Positions 18,180-27,222 are shown, counted from the stretch's first letter. The stretch is 64,000 nucleotides of DNA from Vibrio viridaestus (GCF_003856525.1 NZ_RJVQ01000004.1:248001-312000); one strand, 5' to 3'. Numbers and translations: made by a program. Notes: generated from the letters alone by a model not told the origin.

Positions 18180-19133
18180 ATGATGGAGCAAATATTCGCA
18201 TATTTAAACGGTGTAACGCTTGATGAAGAGACCTTTATTCTTACGGCGATATTCTCTGCAACGACACTAATTATTGTCACAGTGGTTCTCTTTGCTGTTG
18301 GGAGTCGTTCCCCCATTCGTAAAGGGCTAATGGATATTCGTAATCAAATGAATGACAACGCAGGCGCTGAGGCGAAAGCGAGTAAAGTTGATCATACATT
18401 AGAATCTCTAGCGCCGTTTATAGCCCCAAGGAATAAGAAAGAGAAAGAGTCGGTGCGCTTAAAATTAATGCACGCAGGGTTTCACGATGCAAATGCGATG
18501 ACCATCTTTTATGCCGTAAAAGTTCTTTCTCTCGTTATTGGCTTGTTTGTTGCCATGGGAATTTTCTTTTTTAATAACGATATGCCTTTCGCCAATGTTG
18601 TAATGCTATTTGCTGTATTTCTTGGTCTGTTTTTTCCAAATATGGTTTTGCATAAGCTGGTTAAAAACAGGCAGCGCAAAATTCGCAATGCTATTCCTGA
18701 TGCTCTAGACCTGTTAGTCGTCTGTACCGAATCCGGTTTGGGGTTTAATGCGGCTCTTAATCGAGTTGCTCAAGAACTCGATATATCTCATCCAGAATTT
18801 TCTGACGAGTTGGATACTGTCTGTCTAAAAGTGAAATCAGGTGTAGAGCTAAATCATGCCTTTGAGGACCTGGTCAGAAGAACCGGGGTCACTGAAATTA
18901 CCGGGCTAGTCAAAATGCTTGCTCATGCGTCTAGAATTGGTGGCAGCTTGGCTCAGACATTACGTGAGTATACTGAAGATTATCGTGATCGTCGTAATCA
19001 GGAACTGGAAGAGATTGCAGCCAAAATTCCCACGAAAATGATTTTCCCTTTACTACTTTTTATCTGGCCATGCTTTTTTATTGTTGCCGTTGGTCCGTCG
19101 ATATTAACGCTACTCGACACGCTTAGTTCATAA
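18180..19133 (+). CDS. tadC: TadC inner-membrane platform protein
   Basis: 317 residues, paralogous to TadB, with a T2SSF domain (DALDLLVVCTESGLGFNAALNRVAQEL; then IGGSLAQTLREYTEDYRDRRNQELEE). Membrane helices lie near residues 20-42, 120-165 and 290-312. It should pair with TadB under the TadA ATPase. Two ATGs in a row (18180 and 18183) are possible starts; the difference is one residue. Confidence 0.95.
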   Translation: MMEQIFAYLNGVTLDEETFILTAIFSATTLIIVTVVLFAVGSRSPIRKGLMDIRNQMNDNAGAEAKASKVDHTLESLAPFIAPRNKKEKESVRLKLMHAGFHDANAMTIFYAVKVLSLVIGLFVAMGIFFFNNDMPFANVVMLFAVFLGLFFPNMVLHKLVKNRQRKIRNAIPDALDLLVVCTESGLGFNAALNRVAQELDISHPEFSDELDTVCLKVKSGVELNHAFEDLVRRTGVTEITGLVKMLAHASRIGGSLAQTLREYTEDYRDRRNQELEEIAAKIPTKMIFPLLLFIWPCFFIVAVGPSILTLLDTLSS

Positions 19134-19146
19134 GTAGGAGTTTATT

Positions 19147-20154
19147 ATGTTAAGAAAAGTTGCACTAACGCTAATGTGCTGCATTGGTTTGACGATTATG
19201 GGATGCGCAGGAACGTCGACAACATCCTCATCCTTTCCTAATGAACTTTATGACGGCAAGAATATAGAAACATTCAAGTTAAAAGACATGCCGAAAACAG
19301 AAGTTGAAGCAATAGAGAGAGGCGATAAAGCACTGAGTCAGGCAAACTACGATTTGGCATTGTTTGAATATATTCGTTCTCTTGAGCTACCTAAAGGGCA
19401 ATATAAAGACAAAACGCTGTACTCGATAGGACGTATTCATCAGTCTCGCGGTAATCTACGTTTGGCTGAAAAAGCGTATCTTTTAGCATTAGAAAACAAC
19501 CCCAACAATATTCAGGTTCTTGAGCGATTGGGTGTGATATACAGTAAACAAGGTAACGTTGATCAGGGAAAGGCTTATTTTCTCCGTGCTGTAAATGCGG
19601 ATCAAATCCGATTTACCCCATCACATCAAACAGTTAAAGAGCCTTTAAACTCTGATCTCGTACAGTCATTTAAAGTCAATAAAGATTCTCCTGAGTTAGC
19701 TTACATGGGCTTGGGAATTCTTTATGACATCAAAGCTCAACATAATATTGCTCAAGCATTTTATCGTCGTTCATTACTGATCAATCCTGATTCATTAAAG
19801 AGTTTAACGAACATGGGGTACTCTTATTACATGAGCAAAGATTATGATGAAGCGCAGAGAACGACTTTAGCTGCATTAAAACTCGACCCGAATAATGAGA
19901 AGGCACAAAATAATCTAGCTTTGATTTATCTAGCAAAGAATCAACCGCAAAAGGCACTGAGTTTATTTATGAATCACATGGAGAAGCCTCAGGCTTTGAA
20001 TAATGTGGGGTACTTTTTGATGTTGCAGGGTCACCCAGAGGAAGCGGTACCTTATCTACAACAAGCAATTAACGAAAACCCGCTTTACTATCAATTGGCG
20101 AATGAAAACCTAGAAAGAGCACTGCGAGAAATTCGAATAAAGGGTAATCAGTAG
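19147..20154 (+). CDS. tadD: TadD, TPR-repeat lipoprotein
   Basis: 335 residues. The signal peptide ends in the lipobox TIMGC (Cys20), so the protein is a lipoprotein. The mature part is built of tetratricopeptide repeats, for example LRLAEKAYLLALENNPNNIQ, AFYRRSLLINPDSLKSLTNM and AQRTTLAALKLDPNNEKAQN. TadD is known from other systems as a lipoprotein needed for pilus biogenesis. It is the last gene of the operon and ends against the convergent acyl-CoA synthetase gene. Confidence 0.92.
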   Translation: MLRKVALTLMCCIGLTIMGCAGTSTTSSSFPNELYDGKNIETFKLKDMPKTEVEAIERGDKALSQANYDLALFEYIRSLELPKGQYKDKTLYSIGRIHQSRGNLRLAEKAYLLALENNPNNIQVLERLGVIYSKQGNVDQGKAYFLRAVNADQIRFTPSHQTVKEPLNSDLVQSFKVNKDSPELAYMGLGILYDIKAQHNIAQAFYRRSLLINPDSLKSLTNMGYSYYMSKDYDEAQRTTLAALKLDPNNEKAQNNLALIYLAKNQPQKALSLFMNHMEKPQALNNVGYFLMLQGHPEEAVPYLQQAINENPLYYQLANENLERALREIRIKGNQ

Positions 20155-20163
20155 AGAGCAGAT

Positions 20164-20207
20164 AACGTGAGTCTTCCAATAATAATACGATGTGAAGACT
20201 CTACGTT
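20164..20207. terminator. Hairpin between convergent tadD and acyl-CoA synthetase genes
   Basis: A 13-base-pair stem (AACGT GAGTCTTC / GAAGACTC ACGTT, with one bulged T) spans the 51 bp between the two stop codons. There is no T run on either side, so termination strength is doubtful. Its position suggests a shared transcription barrier. Confidence 0.4.
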
Positions 20208-21885
20208 ACTCCCAATGGATAAGCTCATCACTAGGCCATTGGTTTGCCATTTCAGCGTATTTTTGTTCTAGCAAATGACGTTTCACTTTCAATGTTGGTG
20301 TCAAAATGCCATTTTCAACAGACCATGGCTCCTTGACAATCAAAACGCCTCTTATCTGCTCGTGAGATTGTAGTCTGGTATTGATTTGCGTTACGGTTGA
20401 GTAAATTGTTTTTTCATATCGACTCCGATTAAGGTTTTCAAATTTAAACGGAACAATGAGCAGTACCGGCGCGGGAACACCAGGTCCGATAAGGCAGATA
20501 GAATTGACCTTTACTCGATCTACTATCAGTTTCTCGATTTTATGTGGTGAAACGTATTTGCCTTTGGCTGTTTTAAATGTATCCCCTTTACGCCCTTTGA
20601 TATAGACGTATCCCTGACTATCGATGCTCCCTACATCACCTGTTTTCAGCCACTTTTCGGGTGTAAACGCTTTTCTGGTTTCCAGAGGTTGCTTGTAATA
20701 GCCTGAAAATAACCCTTTGCTTTCTACCAGAATTTCACCGTCATCTGCGATATGGATATTAATACCCGGTCCAGGGATGCCAATACTACCTAATTTTTTC
20801 TTGTTGTATGGATAATTCAAGGTTCCGAAAGCGTAGTTTTCGGTCATACCCCATGCTTCTGTTATTCTCAAACCAATACGTTGATACCATTTTAGTAACG
20901 CTGGTGAAATAGGCGCAGAACCGCAGCCTAATACCCGGGCTTTATCCAGTCCGAGCCCTTCTGCAATTTTATGTCTGATTAATCGGCGTAATATGGGGAT
21001 TTTCAACAAAAAGTTGAGTTTTCTTGGAGAGAGCTTCTCATCTATACGTTCTTTGAAAAGCGTCCATAATCTGGGGACAGAAATGAATAGAGTCGGTCTG
21101 TGCATCTTTACATCATCAATAAAAGTATAAAGAGACTCAGGAAATGCCACACTCAAGCCCGTTTCAATGGAGATACCCATAATAAAAACTCGCTCAGTGA
21201 TATGAGATAGAGGCAAATACGAAAACATTCTGTCTTCTGATGAGACACCAATCAGGTTTGATAGTTGATTTACCGACCAGCTAAATCCACTGTAGGTCAG
21301 CATTGCTCCTTTGGGGGTACCCGAGGTACCAGAAGTATATACGATGGACATAATGTCGCTTTCATTATGTCCACTCAGGCATTCAAAATCGGGCTGAGAA
21401 TACCGCAGTAGAAATTCAAACTCATGATCGCATTTGATACTTGAATCGTATGGTAGCGAGATGGTGGTCAGCGAATCCAACTCATGGAGTGACTTCTCAA
21501 TTTCATCGGGTGAATCGAGTTTACCAACGATTAAAATTTTTGCCTCGCTGTGTTTCAAGCAATGTGTAATGGTTTCTTGATTGGCTGTCGGAAAAATAGG
21601 GACGCTTATGAAATTGCCCATCATGCAGGCAAAGTCATAGATAAACCACTCAGCACAATTTTTTGAAATGATCGCAATTCGATCATCGGGTTTTGCACCG
21701 AGCTTAACTAAAGCATGGCTGAATGCTGAGGCTTTTTCAGCTACCTGAGCAAACGTATAATCACGAAACTGGCGATCAATAATTTGCTTTAAGTAAATAT
21801 CATTTGGACGATCTTTAGCCCACCTTAGGAGGTGTTCGTCGGGATAGAGCAGACGGCTGGAAATACTTGGAGATCGTTGCGCCAT
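20206..21885 (-). CDS. AMP-forming acyl-CoA synthetase (long-chain type)
   Basis: 559 residues of the ANL superfamily: P-loop YTSGTSGTPKG near residue 180, the YLPLSHITER segment typical of long-chain acyl-CoA synthetases, the adenylate motif KTGDVG, and the C-terminal hinge KGRKGDTFKTAKGKYVSPHKIE. It should activate fatty acids with ATP and CoA. The frame is open to 21930, but I choose the ATG at 21885 (MAQRSPS) because GAGGT lies four bases upstream. In V. cholerae a similar gene (VC2341 by memory) directly follows fusA2, so here the Tad locus appears to have come between them. Confidence 0.88.
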   Translation of the reverse strand: MAQRSPSISSRLLYPDEHLLRWAKDRPNDIYLKQIIDRQFRDYTFAQVAEKASAFSHALVKLGAKPDDRIAIISKNCAEWFIYDFACMMGNFISVPIFPTANQETITHCLKHSEAKILIVGKLDSPDEIEKSLHELDSLTTISLPYDSSIKCDHEFEFLLRYSQPDFECLSGHNESDIMSIVYTSGTSGTPKGAMLTYSGFSWSVNQLSNLIGVSSEDRMFSYLPLSHITERVFIMGISIETGLSVAFPESLYTFIDDVKMHRPTLFISVPRLWTLFKERIDEKLSPRKLNFLLKIPILRRLIRHKIAEGLGLDKARVLGCGSAPISPALLKWYQRIGLRITEAWGMTENYAFGTLNYPYNKKKLGSIGIPGPGINIHIADDGEILVESKGLFSGYYKQPLETRKAFTPEKWLKTGDVGSIDSQGYVYIKGRKGDTFKTAKGKYVSPHKIEKLIVDRVKVNSICLIGPGVPAPVLLIVPFKFENLNRSRYEKTIYSTVTQINTRLQSHEQIRGVLIVKEPWSVENGILTPTLKVKRHLLEQKYAEMANQWPSDELIHWE

Positions 21886-21965
21886 AGCCACCTCATATAA
21901 GCTAAGCTGGTTTACTACGTAACTGTCCAAAAAATGGTCAGAATTACCTCAGTTTAGCATGTTAT

Positions 21966-22712
21966 TCAGGACGTTAGTGCTAATTTCTTGTATTCACCCG
22001 GACTGGTTCCCACTTTTTTCTTAAATATTCTATTGAAGTAGGACAGATCCTTGTAGCCACACTGAAGAGCAACAATCGCTATTTTAGTATTCGGTTGTTC
22101 TATTAATAAGCGTTTCGCCAAAGCGATTCTTTTTCGACACAAATAATCTCGGAAAGAGATCCCTAAAAGGTGATGAAATGTTCTGGAAAAGTAGGCAACC
22201 GAATATCCGTACTTCTCAGCAATTTGATCTTCTCTTAATTCATGTTCGATCTGAGTCTCAATAGTATAAAGAAGAGATAGAATCGAATTGGGAGTTAGAG
22301 GGGTTTTTCCAATACCTTTAATATACTGTGAAGTCAACGACATACTTGGAATGTTCATGGCATCGATTTCTCTTACAACCGCCGACATTAAACGAAATGG
22401 GGTTGAGGTACTCGCCTGGAAATTGAGAGACCAGACACCAGGATACAATGAGCAAAGTGCTGAGCTATTGTTATTTAAACAGAGTAAAAAGTAGCCTTGG
22501 TTCCTATATTCGAATAGCGTTTTTTGGGTCCGAGCATCAATATAATCGGACTGAAGGCGTACGAGGCCTATCTTGGTACCTGACGGAGATAATTGCTGTG
22601 CTCCCTGCTCAAAGTCTACCAAGCAGAAGTAGGCTTCTATCGCATCTTTTGAATTCCGACTAAGATCATTGATCGGATCACCAAAGGTGGTTGCAAGGTA
22701 TTTCTTAAACAT
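21966..22712 (-). CDS. AraC-family regulator between HD-GYP and acyl-CoA synthetase genes
   Basis: 248 residues. The C-terminal 100 residues form an AraC double helix-turn-helix (IAEKYGYSVAYFSRTFHHLLGISF; IAIVALQCGYKDLSYFNRIFKK). The N-terminal 140 residues are unassigned. The frame extends to 22742, but AGAGAGG at 22718-22724 lies five bases before the ATG at 22712, which I choose; the ATG at 22715 is also possible. It starts 10 bp after the HD-GYP stop on the same strand, so the two are probably co-transcribed. Its DNA-binding half is clearly related to the AraC protein at 6480-7235, raising the possibility of a shared regulon that includes the Tad pilus. Confidence 0.85.
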   Translation of the reverse strand: MFKKYLATTFGDPINDLSRNSKDAIEAYFCLVDFEQGAQQLSPSGTKIGLVRLQSDYIDARTQKTLFEYRNQGYFLLCLNNNSSALCSLYPGVWSLNFQASTSTPFRLMSAVVREIDAMNIPSMSLTSQYIKGIGKTPLTPNSILSLLYTIETQIEHELREDQIAEKYGYSVAYFSRTFHHLLGISFRDYLCRKRIALAKRLLIEQPNTKIAIVALQCGYKDLSYFNRIFKKKVGTSPGEYKKLALTS

Positions 22713-22722
22713 CATTACCTCT

Positions 22723-23880
22723 CTAGTGAGTGGTTTCAGCATTTTTCGGGTCAGTTTCTGGGTAGCGACTAATTATCTCGTTAAGAAACGCTTGGTGTCT
22801 TCTCAATGCATTGACACAGTGCTTATCGACTTCACCATTGGCGACCATTTTCTCCAATTCAAGGAGAGCAAAAAGAACAGAGCAGGCTTGCTTATAGGGT
22901 CTATGACTGGTCAGGGCATCAAAGATATTGGCTACGCTAATAATGCGCGCAGAGACGGGAATTTCGTCTCCTTTTTTACCATAAGGATACCCGGTACCAT
23001 TCAATCGTTCCTGATGATACGAAATAATGTCTTTCAGTATATTTAAACTGGCATGTGAACAACAGCCTGTTTTGGAAATTATTCCGTCAATAATATCGAT
23101 ACCCCGTTCTATATGTTGAAAAACTTTGTCCTTTTCAATTTCCGCAAGACCTGTGGATTTTTGGAGCAAACTTGGGGACATACTTAGTTTGCCGATATCA
23201 TGAAAACGAGAGAAAAGTGTAATATTTTCAATATCTTCATCGCTTAAGTTGTAAGTGTCAGCGATGTCGTGGGCAATTATTTTTGTGTAGTAATACATCC
23301 TTTCCTGATGGTCTTTGAATTGGAGCATATGTCTTGGCTGACGTTTAATCGTACTGTTAGCCGCATCCAAAATGGTTTTGATGGTTTCATATTCCCAAGA
23401 TGCAGCTTGCTTGATGAGTTTGATGTATGGCGTCAAGGATTGCTGTACATCTTCACAGAAGAAGTTTGGGGTGTTTGCATTTAAGAATATAAAGCCAATA
23501 AGATTATTCTCATAGAAAGTAGGTAGGGCGTATGACGATTTAAATCCTTGCTCTTTGAGCCAATGATTATGTTTTGATGCAGGTTCAATGTCCGAATCAA
23601 AATTCGAAATTGTCCGACACTGATGTTTTTCGGCGCACTCGAGTAAAGATGGGAGTTCGCTAAGGCGACACTCATAGTGACGAAATGTCTCGTTCGAATT
23701 AGGGGCACTGTCTGCATACGTCTTAAGCACATCTGAATCGCTGTCATACAAAGCAAATGAGAGGCGTTCAATTTGGGGCAGTTCATCTTTGACCTGCTCA
23801 AAAACTTCACCAAGTTGTTGGTTGAGGGTACCTTGCCAAAATCGTTGGTTACCCTGAGCTTTGCGTCGTAACGTGCCCAT
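22723..23880 (-). CDS. HD-GYP domain protein with non-canonical metal motif
   Basis: 385 residues, soluble. Residues 10-155 may be a GAF-like sensory domain (FALYDSDSD ... SSYALPTFYENNLIGFIFLN). Residues 185-365 are an HD-GYP domain with HD at 227-228 (FHDIGKLS), and the segment reading YHQERLNGTGYP at 288-299. The canonical motif is HHExxDGxGYP, so here the second histidine is Gln290 and the aspartate is Asn294, although GYP is intact. HD-GYP proteins hydrolyse c-di-GMP; loss of a metal-binding histidine may change or abolish activity. It matches V. cholerae VC2340 by position (memory). It heads the leftward run with araC and the acyl-CoA synthetase. Confidence 0.88.
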   Translation of the reverse strand: MGTLRRKAQGNQRFWQGTLNQQLGEVFEQVKDELPQIERLSFALYDSDSDVLKTYADSAPNSNETFRHYECRLSELPSLLECAEKHQCRTISNFDSDIEPASKHNHWLKEQGFKSSYALPTFYENNLIGFIFLNANTPNFFCEDVQQSLTPYIKLIKQAASWEYETIKTILDAANSTIKRQPRHMLQFKDHQERMYYYTKIIAHDIADTYNLSDEDIENITLFSRFHDIGKLSMSPSLLQKSTGLAEIEKDKVFQHIERGIDIIDGIISKTGCCSHASLNILKDIISYHQERLNGTGYPYGKKGDEIPVSARIISVANIFDALTSHRPYKQACSVLFALLELEKMVANGEVDKHCVNALRRHQAFLNEIISRYPETDPKNAETTH

Positions 23881-24099
23881 GTTCCTTCCCCATGTTTCTC
23901 GTGCTTATAAAAATTTGATGGTCTTCTCACTTAATTGTAGGCAAGGAAAACTTATTTAGATGCGCAAAAAAGCAAAATGCTCGGCGGGTCACAATCGAAA
24001 TAAATATACTGAAAATGGAACGTTTTTTCTTATCTAAGATAATGAATTTAAATTAATTCTTTTTAAACGTGTTTTGTTTTTGAAAATAAACAGTGAAAC

Positions 24100-24129
24100 A
24101 AAAAAGGCATTTCGAATGGAAATGCCTTT
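24100..24129 (-). terminator. Rho-independent terminator after the GGCT-like gene
   Basis: Ten-base-pair stem (AAAGGCATTT / AAATGCCTTT) with a seven-base loop, followed on the minus strand by a run of T (plus-strand A run at 24100-24105). It lies 11 bases beyond the stop of the GGCT-like gene and ends the RimK-like / ZntB-like / GGCT-like transcript. The remaining 219 bases up to the HD-GYP start show no gene. Confidence 0.88.
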
Positions 24130-24139
24130 GGAGGGTAAT

Positions 24140-24697
24140 TTACTTTTGTATTAACAGTAATTTATCAATGAGTGACTCATGTGCTGCAGAAATACCCGCG
24201 TAGTTACCATATCGAGGTTGATGCCTATCGTTGAAAATAGGATAAGTCCAACCTTCTGTATGTTTGATAAATAAGTGCGCGAACTCTTCTGAAATCTCCA
24301 GACAACCCGAAAGCACAGTATCGATATAGGTTTGTAGGACGGGCATATCCTCACAAGGTGGCTCTGGATTCTCTTTTACATAAACCCAAACTTCACTTGA
24401 TTCATTAATCGGTTCGGCGGTTTCTATCTGTTCGGCTAACAACTTGATTCGTTTATAACCTCTCTCTCGACTATCGAAATCGATAAGATCACTAGGTGAT
24501 ATCTCTAAAAGTACACCATTTACAATGCCCTCACCGATGTCGGAAACCAGTGGAGAGGCTGAGTAGCTGTCATCCACTTTACCCCAGTATCGTACAAGAC
24601 CAGAAACAATGGCTGGTATGGCTTCACCTGTTTGTCCGGTTAGCTTTCTTGATGAAGAGTTCATCAGGCTTCCATAACCAAAAATGTAAATTGGCAT
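24140..24697 (-). CDS. Gamma-glutamylcyclotransferase-like protein
   Basis: 185 residues with the GGCT/AIG2-like fold signature. The N-terminus reads YIFGYGSLM, the substrate loop of the family. FDSRERGYKR near residues 73-82 carries the candidate catalytic glutamate. GGCT enzymes release 5-oxoproline from gamma-glutamyl amino acids, peptides or amines. The gene starts 9 bp after the ZntB-like gene, in one operon with a RimK-like amidoligase, so a gamma-glutamyl peptide or conjugate is a plausible substrate (inference). A glutathione-degrading ChaC role is an alternative, but the protein is not an obvious ChaC. Confidence 0.82.
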   Translation of the reverse strand: MPIYIFGYGSLMNSSSRKLTGQTGEAIPAIVSGLVRYWGKVDDSYSASPLVSDIGEGIVNGVLLEISPSDLIDFDSRERGYKRIKLLAEQIETAEPINESSEVWVYVKENPEPPCEDMPVLQTYIDTVLSGCLEISEEFAHLFIKHTEGWTYPIFNDRHQPRYGNYAGISAAHESLIDKLLLIQK

Positions 24698-24706
24698 ACA
24701 TCTCCC

Positions 24707-25645
24707 CTAGTAAGATTTGAAAAAGTCGAGTCGACGAAGAATCCAGTATTCACCGAAGAATATGATCAGCAGAGCGAAACAGAAAATACCAAATGCCATG
24801 CTATCGTCCGTGCCTGGCATTCCTCCAACATTCACGCCAAGCAGTCCAGTCAGGAAACTGGTTGGCAGGAAAATAACCGCCAGAATTGTGAACAGATAGG
24901 TATTCTGGTTCATCTTTTCTGCGTGGTATTGGCGAAGCTCGCCTTTAATCATTTCCAATTCGCCCAGATAAAAGTCGAGGCTTTCATTGATGCGAGTGAT
25001 GGTGTTGACACTGTGGCGTAAACGCAGGTTTTTGGTCTGAGCTAACTCATTATCCGAATCTTGAAAATCATTGATAGCGTAAAGCTGCGGTTTAACAAAA
25101 CGTTTAATTTTGAACAACGCTTTGTGGGTTTCCATTAGCTCTTCACTCATTTCCAGCTGTTCGTCAAACTCTTCAATTTTATCTTCGACACTGGTGAGAT
25201 AGTTATCAATATTGCGACTCAGACCATCAATAATCGCGACGACAAGGTCAGCGAGAGTCGATGGCCCTTTCCCTTCCGTCAGTAGCTGCCGAATACTAGC
25301 CACAGTCTTTGACGGAATTTTTCGTGTGGTGATTAATGTCCCTTTGAAATAAAGCATCCGAATACTGAGCATGTCTTCTGGGTGGGCTGATTCATTCAAA
25401 TTAACACCGCGAAGAATAAGCAGGAAATCACCATTTTCATATTCTTCAAACATTGGCCGAGTATCCTCGGCAAGAAAACTATCAATAATCGAATTCGGTA
25501 GTTGGTTAGACTCTAACCATCCTCTTAGATCAGGCGCATCGCGCTGACAGTGATACCAGTGGTTTTCCCGAAGACGAGTCAAATCGGTATCGGTAATATG
25601 TTTCACTTGCTTATCAAACTGCCAATGGTCTATGAGAAATTCCAT
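24707..25645 (-). CDS. CorA-family cation transporter, ZntB-like
   Basis: 312 residues. A long cytoplasmic domain with helical coiled segments (residues 130-240) precedes two C-terminal transmembrane helices at about 250-270 and 285-305. The signature loop between them reads LLGVNVGG. The CorA magnesium channels have GMN here, while ZntB zinc transporters have GVN, so a zinc-type role is favoured. It is the middle gene of the RimK-like / ZntB-like / GGCT-like operon, 53 bp after the first and 9 bp before the third. Confidence 0.87.
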   Translation of the reverse strand: MEFLIDHWQFDKQVKHITDTDLTRLRENHWYHCQRDAPDLRGWLESNQLPNSIIDSFLAEDTRPMFEEYENGDFLLILRGVNLNESAHPEDMLSIRMLYFKGTLITTRKIPSKTVASIRQLLTEGKGPSTLADLVVAIIDGLSRNIDNYLTSVEDKIEEFDEQLEMSEELMETHKALFKIKRFVKPQLYAINDFQDSDNELAQTKNLRLRHSVNTITRINESLDFYLGELEMIKGELRQYHAEKMNQNTYLFTILAVIFLPTSFLTGLLGVNVGGMPGTDDSMAFGIFCFALLIIFFGEYWILRRLDFFKSY

Positions 25646-25698
25646 GTGTTTCCTTTTGAATGTGTCCCGAATCGTGTCGGGACATCGTAATATAATGA

Positions 25699-27150
25699 TT
25701 AGAAGCCACGTAACTGAATACGACGAAGAAACTCAGTCATTATTCTATCGTAGAGAAGATCCCCTAAAAATGCATCCTCTACCTGATGATCAATGCTCGG
25801 ATTGTCGTTCACTTCTATCACGTAGACTTGACCATCAATCTCTTTTAAGTCAACACCATAAAGGCCATTACCGATAAGATTAGCTGCTTTTACTGCGGTA
25901 TCGATAACTTGTTTTGGAACTTGTTTTAAGTCGAGAGTTTCCCATCCACCAGAGGAAACACGGCCACTTTTGTGGTGCTGATAAATTTGCCAGTGACCTC
26001 GACTCATCATGTACTTACAGGCAAAAATAGGGTGACGGTTGATGATCCCGATTCGCCAGTCAAAGGATGTTGGCATAAAGGCTTGTGCTAGTATTAGAGC
26101 ACTTTTTTCAAACAAAGCAGTCGCTTCTTTTTCCAGCTCTGATTCATCTTTTACCTTAATAACACCACGAGAAAAAGCACCATCAGGAATCTTGAGCACC
26201 ATTGGAAATTCAAGTGATTCCATCAACTGCTGTTTCCAGTTTTCGTTGAATGACTGAACAATGACACTGTTAGGGGCCATGACATTATTTTTCTTCAGAA
26301 GCTCTGTCAGGAATACTTTGTTTGTACATTTCATTATGGACTCAGAATCATCCATAACCACTAGCCCCATTTTCTCTGCTGTTTTTGCAAAGCGGTAAGT
26401 GTAGTTGCTGATGTTTGTCGTTGCGCGAATAAAGAGACCGTCAAACTCGCCAAGTCTTGATAAGTCATCCGAAGAGATCGTTTCTAAACGCATACCCAAG
26501 CGATTTGCCGCTTTTTTGAAACGAATTAAAGCTGAAGAGTCTGATGGTGGCATCTTCTCTTCTTCATCAACCAACATGGCAATATCGTAGCGATATTTCT
26601 TATCTTGTTTAGGTCGTTTCCATACTTTGCTTGAAAACATCTCCAGTGAATCTATGAAGAAGTCCTGTTCGCCATTTTCTAAATCTTGAAAAGCAAACGG
26701 TGCAATTTTGTTTAGGTGCCATTGCCCTTTGACTTTGGTCAGTTCAATTTCAATGACGGGAACCATAAATTGTTCGAACAAGCGACGTGCGAATTTCTCA
26801 AGCAGTTTCTCTGGTGTGCGACCAAAATAGACTTTACACGCAATGTGATCAGTATTTTTAACATTTGAGTCGATGTTCAAGGATGCCGATGACAGAAAAA
26901 ACGGTTGTTGTATATCGTTGATCGCCATAACTCGCGGGATAACTCGGTGTCCCCTGGCTTCCGCAAGAAGAGAACAATAGTAGCCCGAACCCATGTATTC
27001 ATAATCTCTACATAAGTTGACTACCTGAACATTTTTTAATTGATTTTTACCAGACATTGCCAGGTACTGATCTACGCTAACAACTTGTTCTGAAGGGAAG
27101 TAATCTTTCCAGTCACTGGTGTGGTCGGTAACAATTAAAAGCTTTGCCAT
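25699..27150 (-). CDS. RimK-like ATP-grasp amidoligase with N-terminal extension
   Basis: 483 residues. The first ~200 residues (MAKLLIVTDHTSDW ... RVIPRVMAINDIQQP) match the RimK-like N-terminal (RLAN) type of domain. The second half is an ATP-grasp fold: TNKVFLTELL, the nucleotide-binding VLKIPDGAFSRGVIKV, DWRIGI, and the metal site YGVDL...VYVIEVNDNPSID. Such enzymes form amide bonds between a carboxylate and an amine, often adding glutamate. The frame is open to 27219; the ATG at 27150 is chosen for its TAGGA ribosome-binding site and conserved start. It is divergent from the GNAT/C39 gene, sharing a 72 bp promoter region. Substrate unknown. Confidence 0.85.
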   Translation of the reverse strand: MAKLLIVTDHTSDWKDYFPSEQVVSVDQYLAMSGKNQLKNVQVVNLCRDYEYMGSGYYCSLLAEARGHRVIPRVMAINDIQQPFFLSSASLNIDSNVKNTDHIACKVYFGRTPEKLLEKFARRLFEQFMVPVIEIELTKVKGQWHLNKIAPFAFQDLENGEQDFFIDSLEMFSSKVWKRPKQDKKYRYDIAMLVDEEEKMPPSDSSALIRFKKAANRLGMRLETISSDDLSRLGEFDGLFIRATTNISNYTYRFAKTAEKMGLVVMDDSESIMKCTNKVFLTELLKKNNVMAPNSVIVQSFNENWKQQLMESLEFPMVLKIPDGAFSRGVIKVKDESELEKEATALFEKSALILAQAFMPTSFDWRIGIINRHPIFACKYMMSRGHWQIYQHHKSGRVSSGGWETLDLKQVPKQVIDTAVKAANLIGNGLYGVDLKEIDGQVYVIEVNDNPSIDHQVEDAFLGDLLYDRIMTEFLRRIQLRGF

Positions 27151-27222
27151 TGCTATTTTTCCTAGCTCAATAGGTTTATGATGAAGCCGCAATCGTGCCA
27201 ATCTATTTTTAAAGGACATCGT

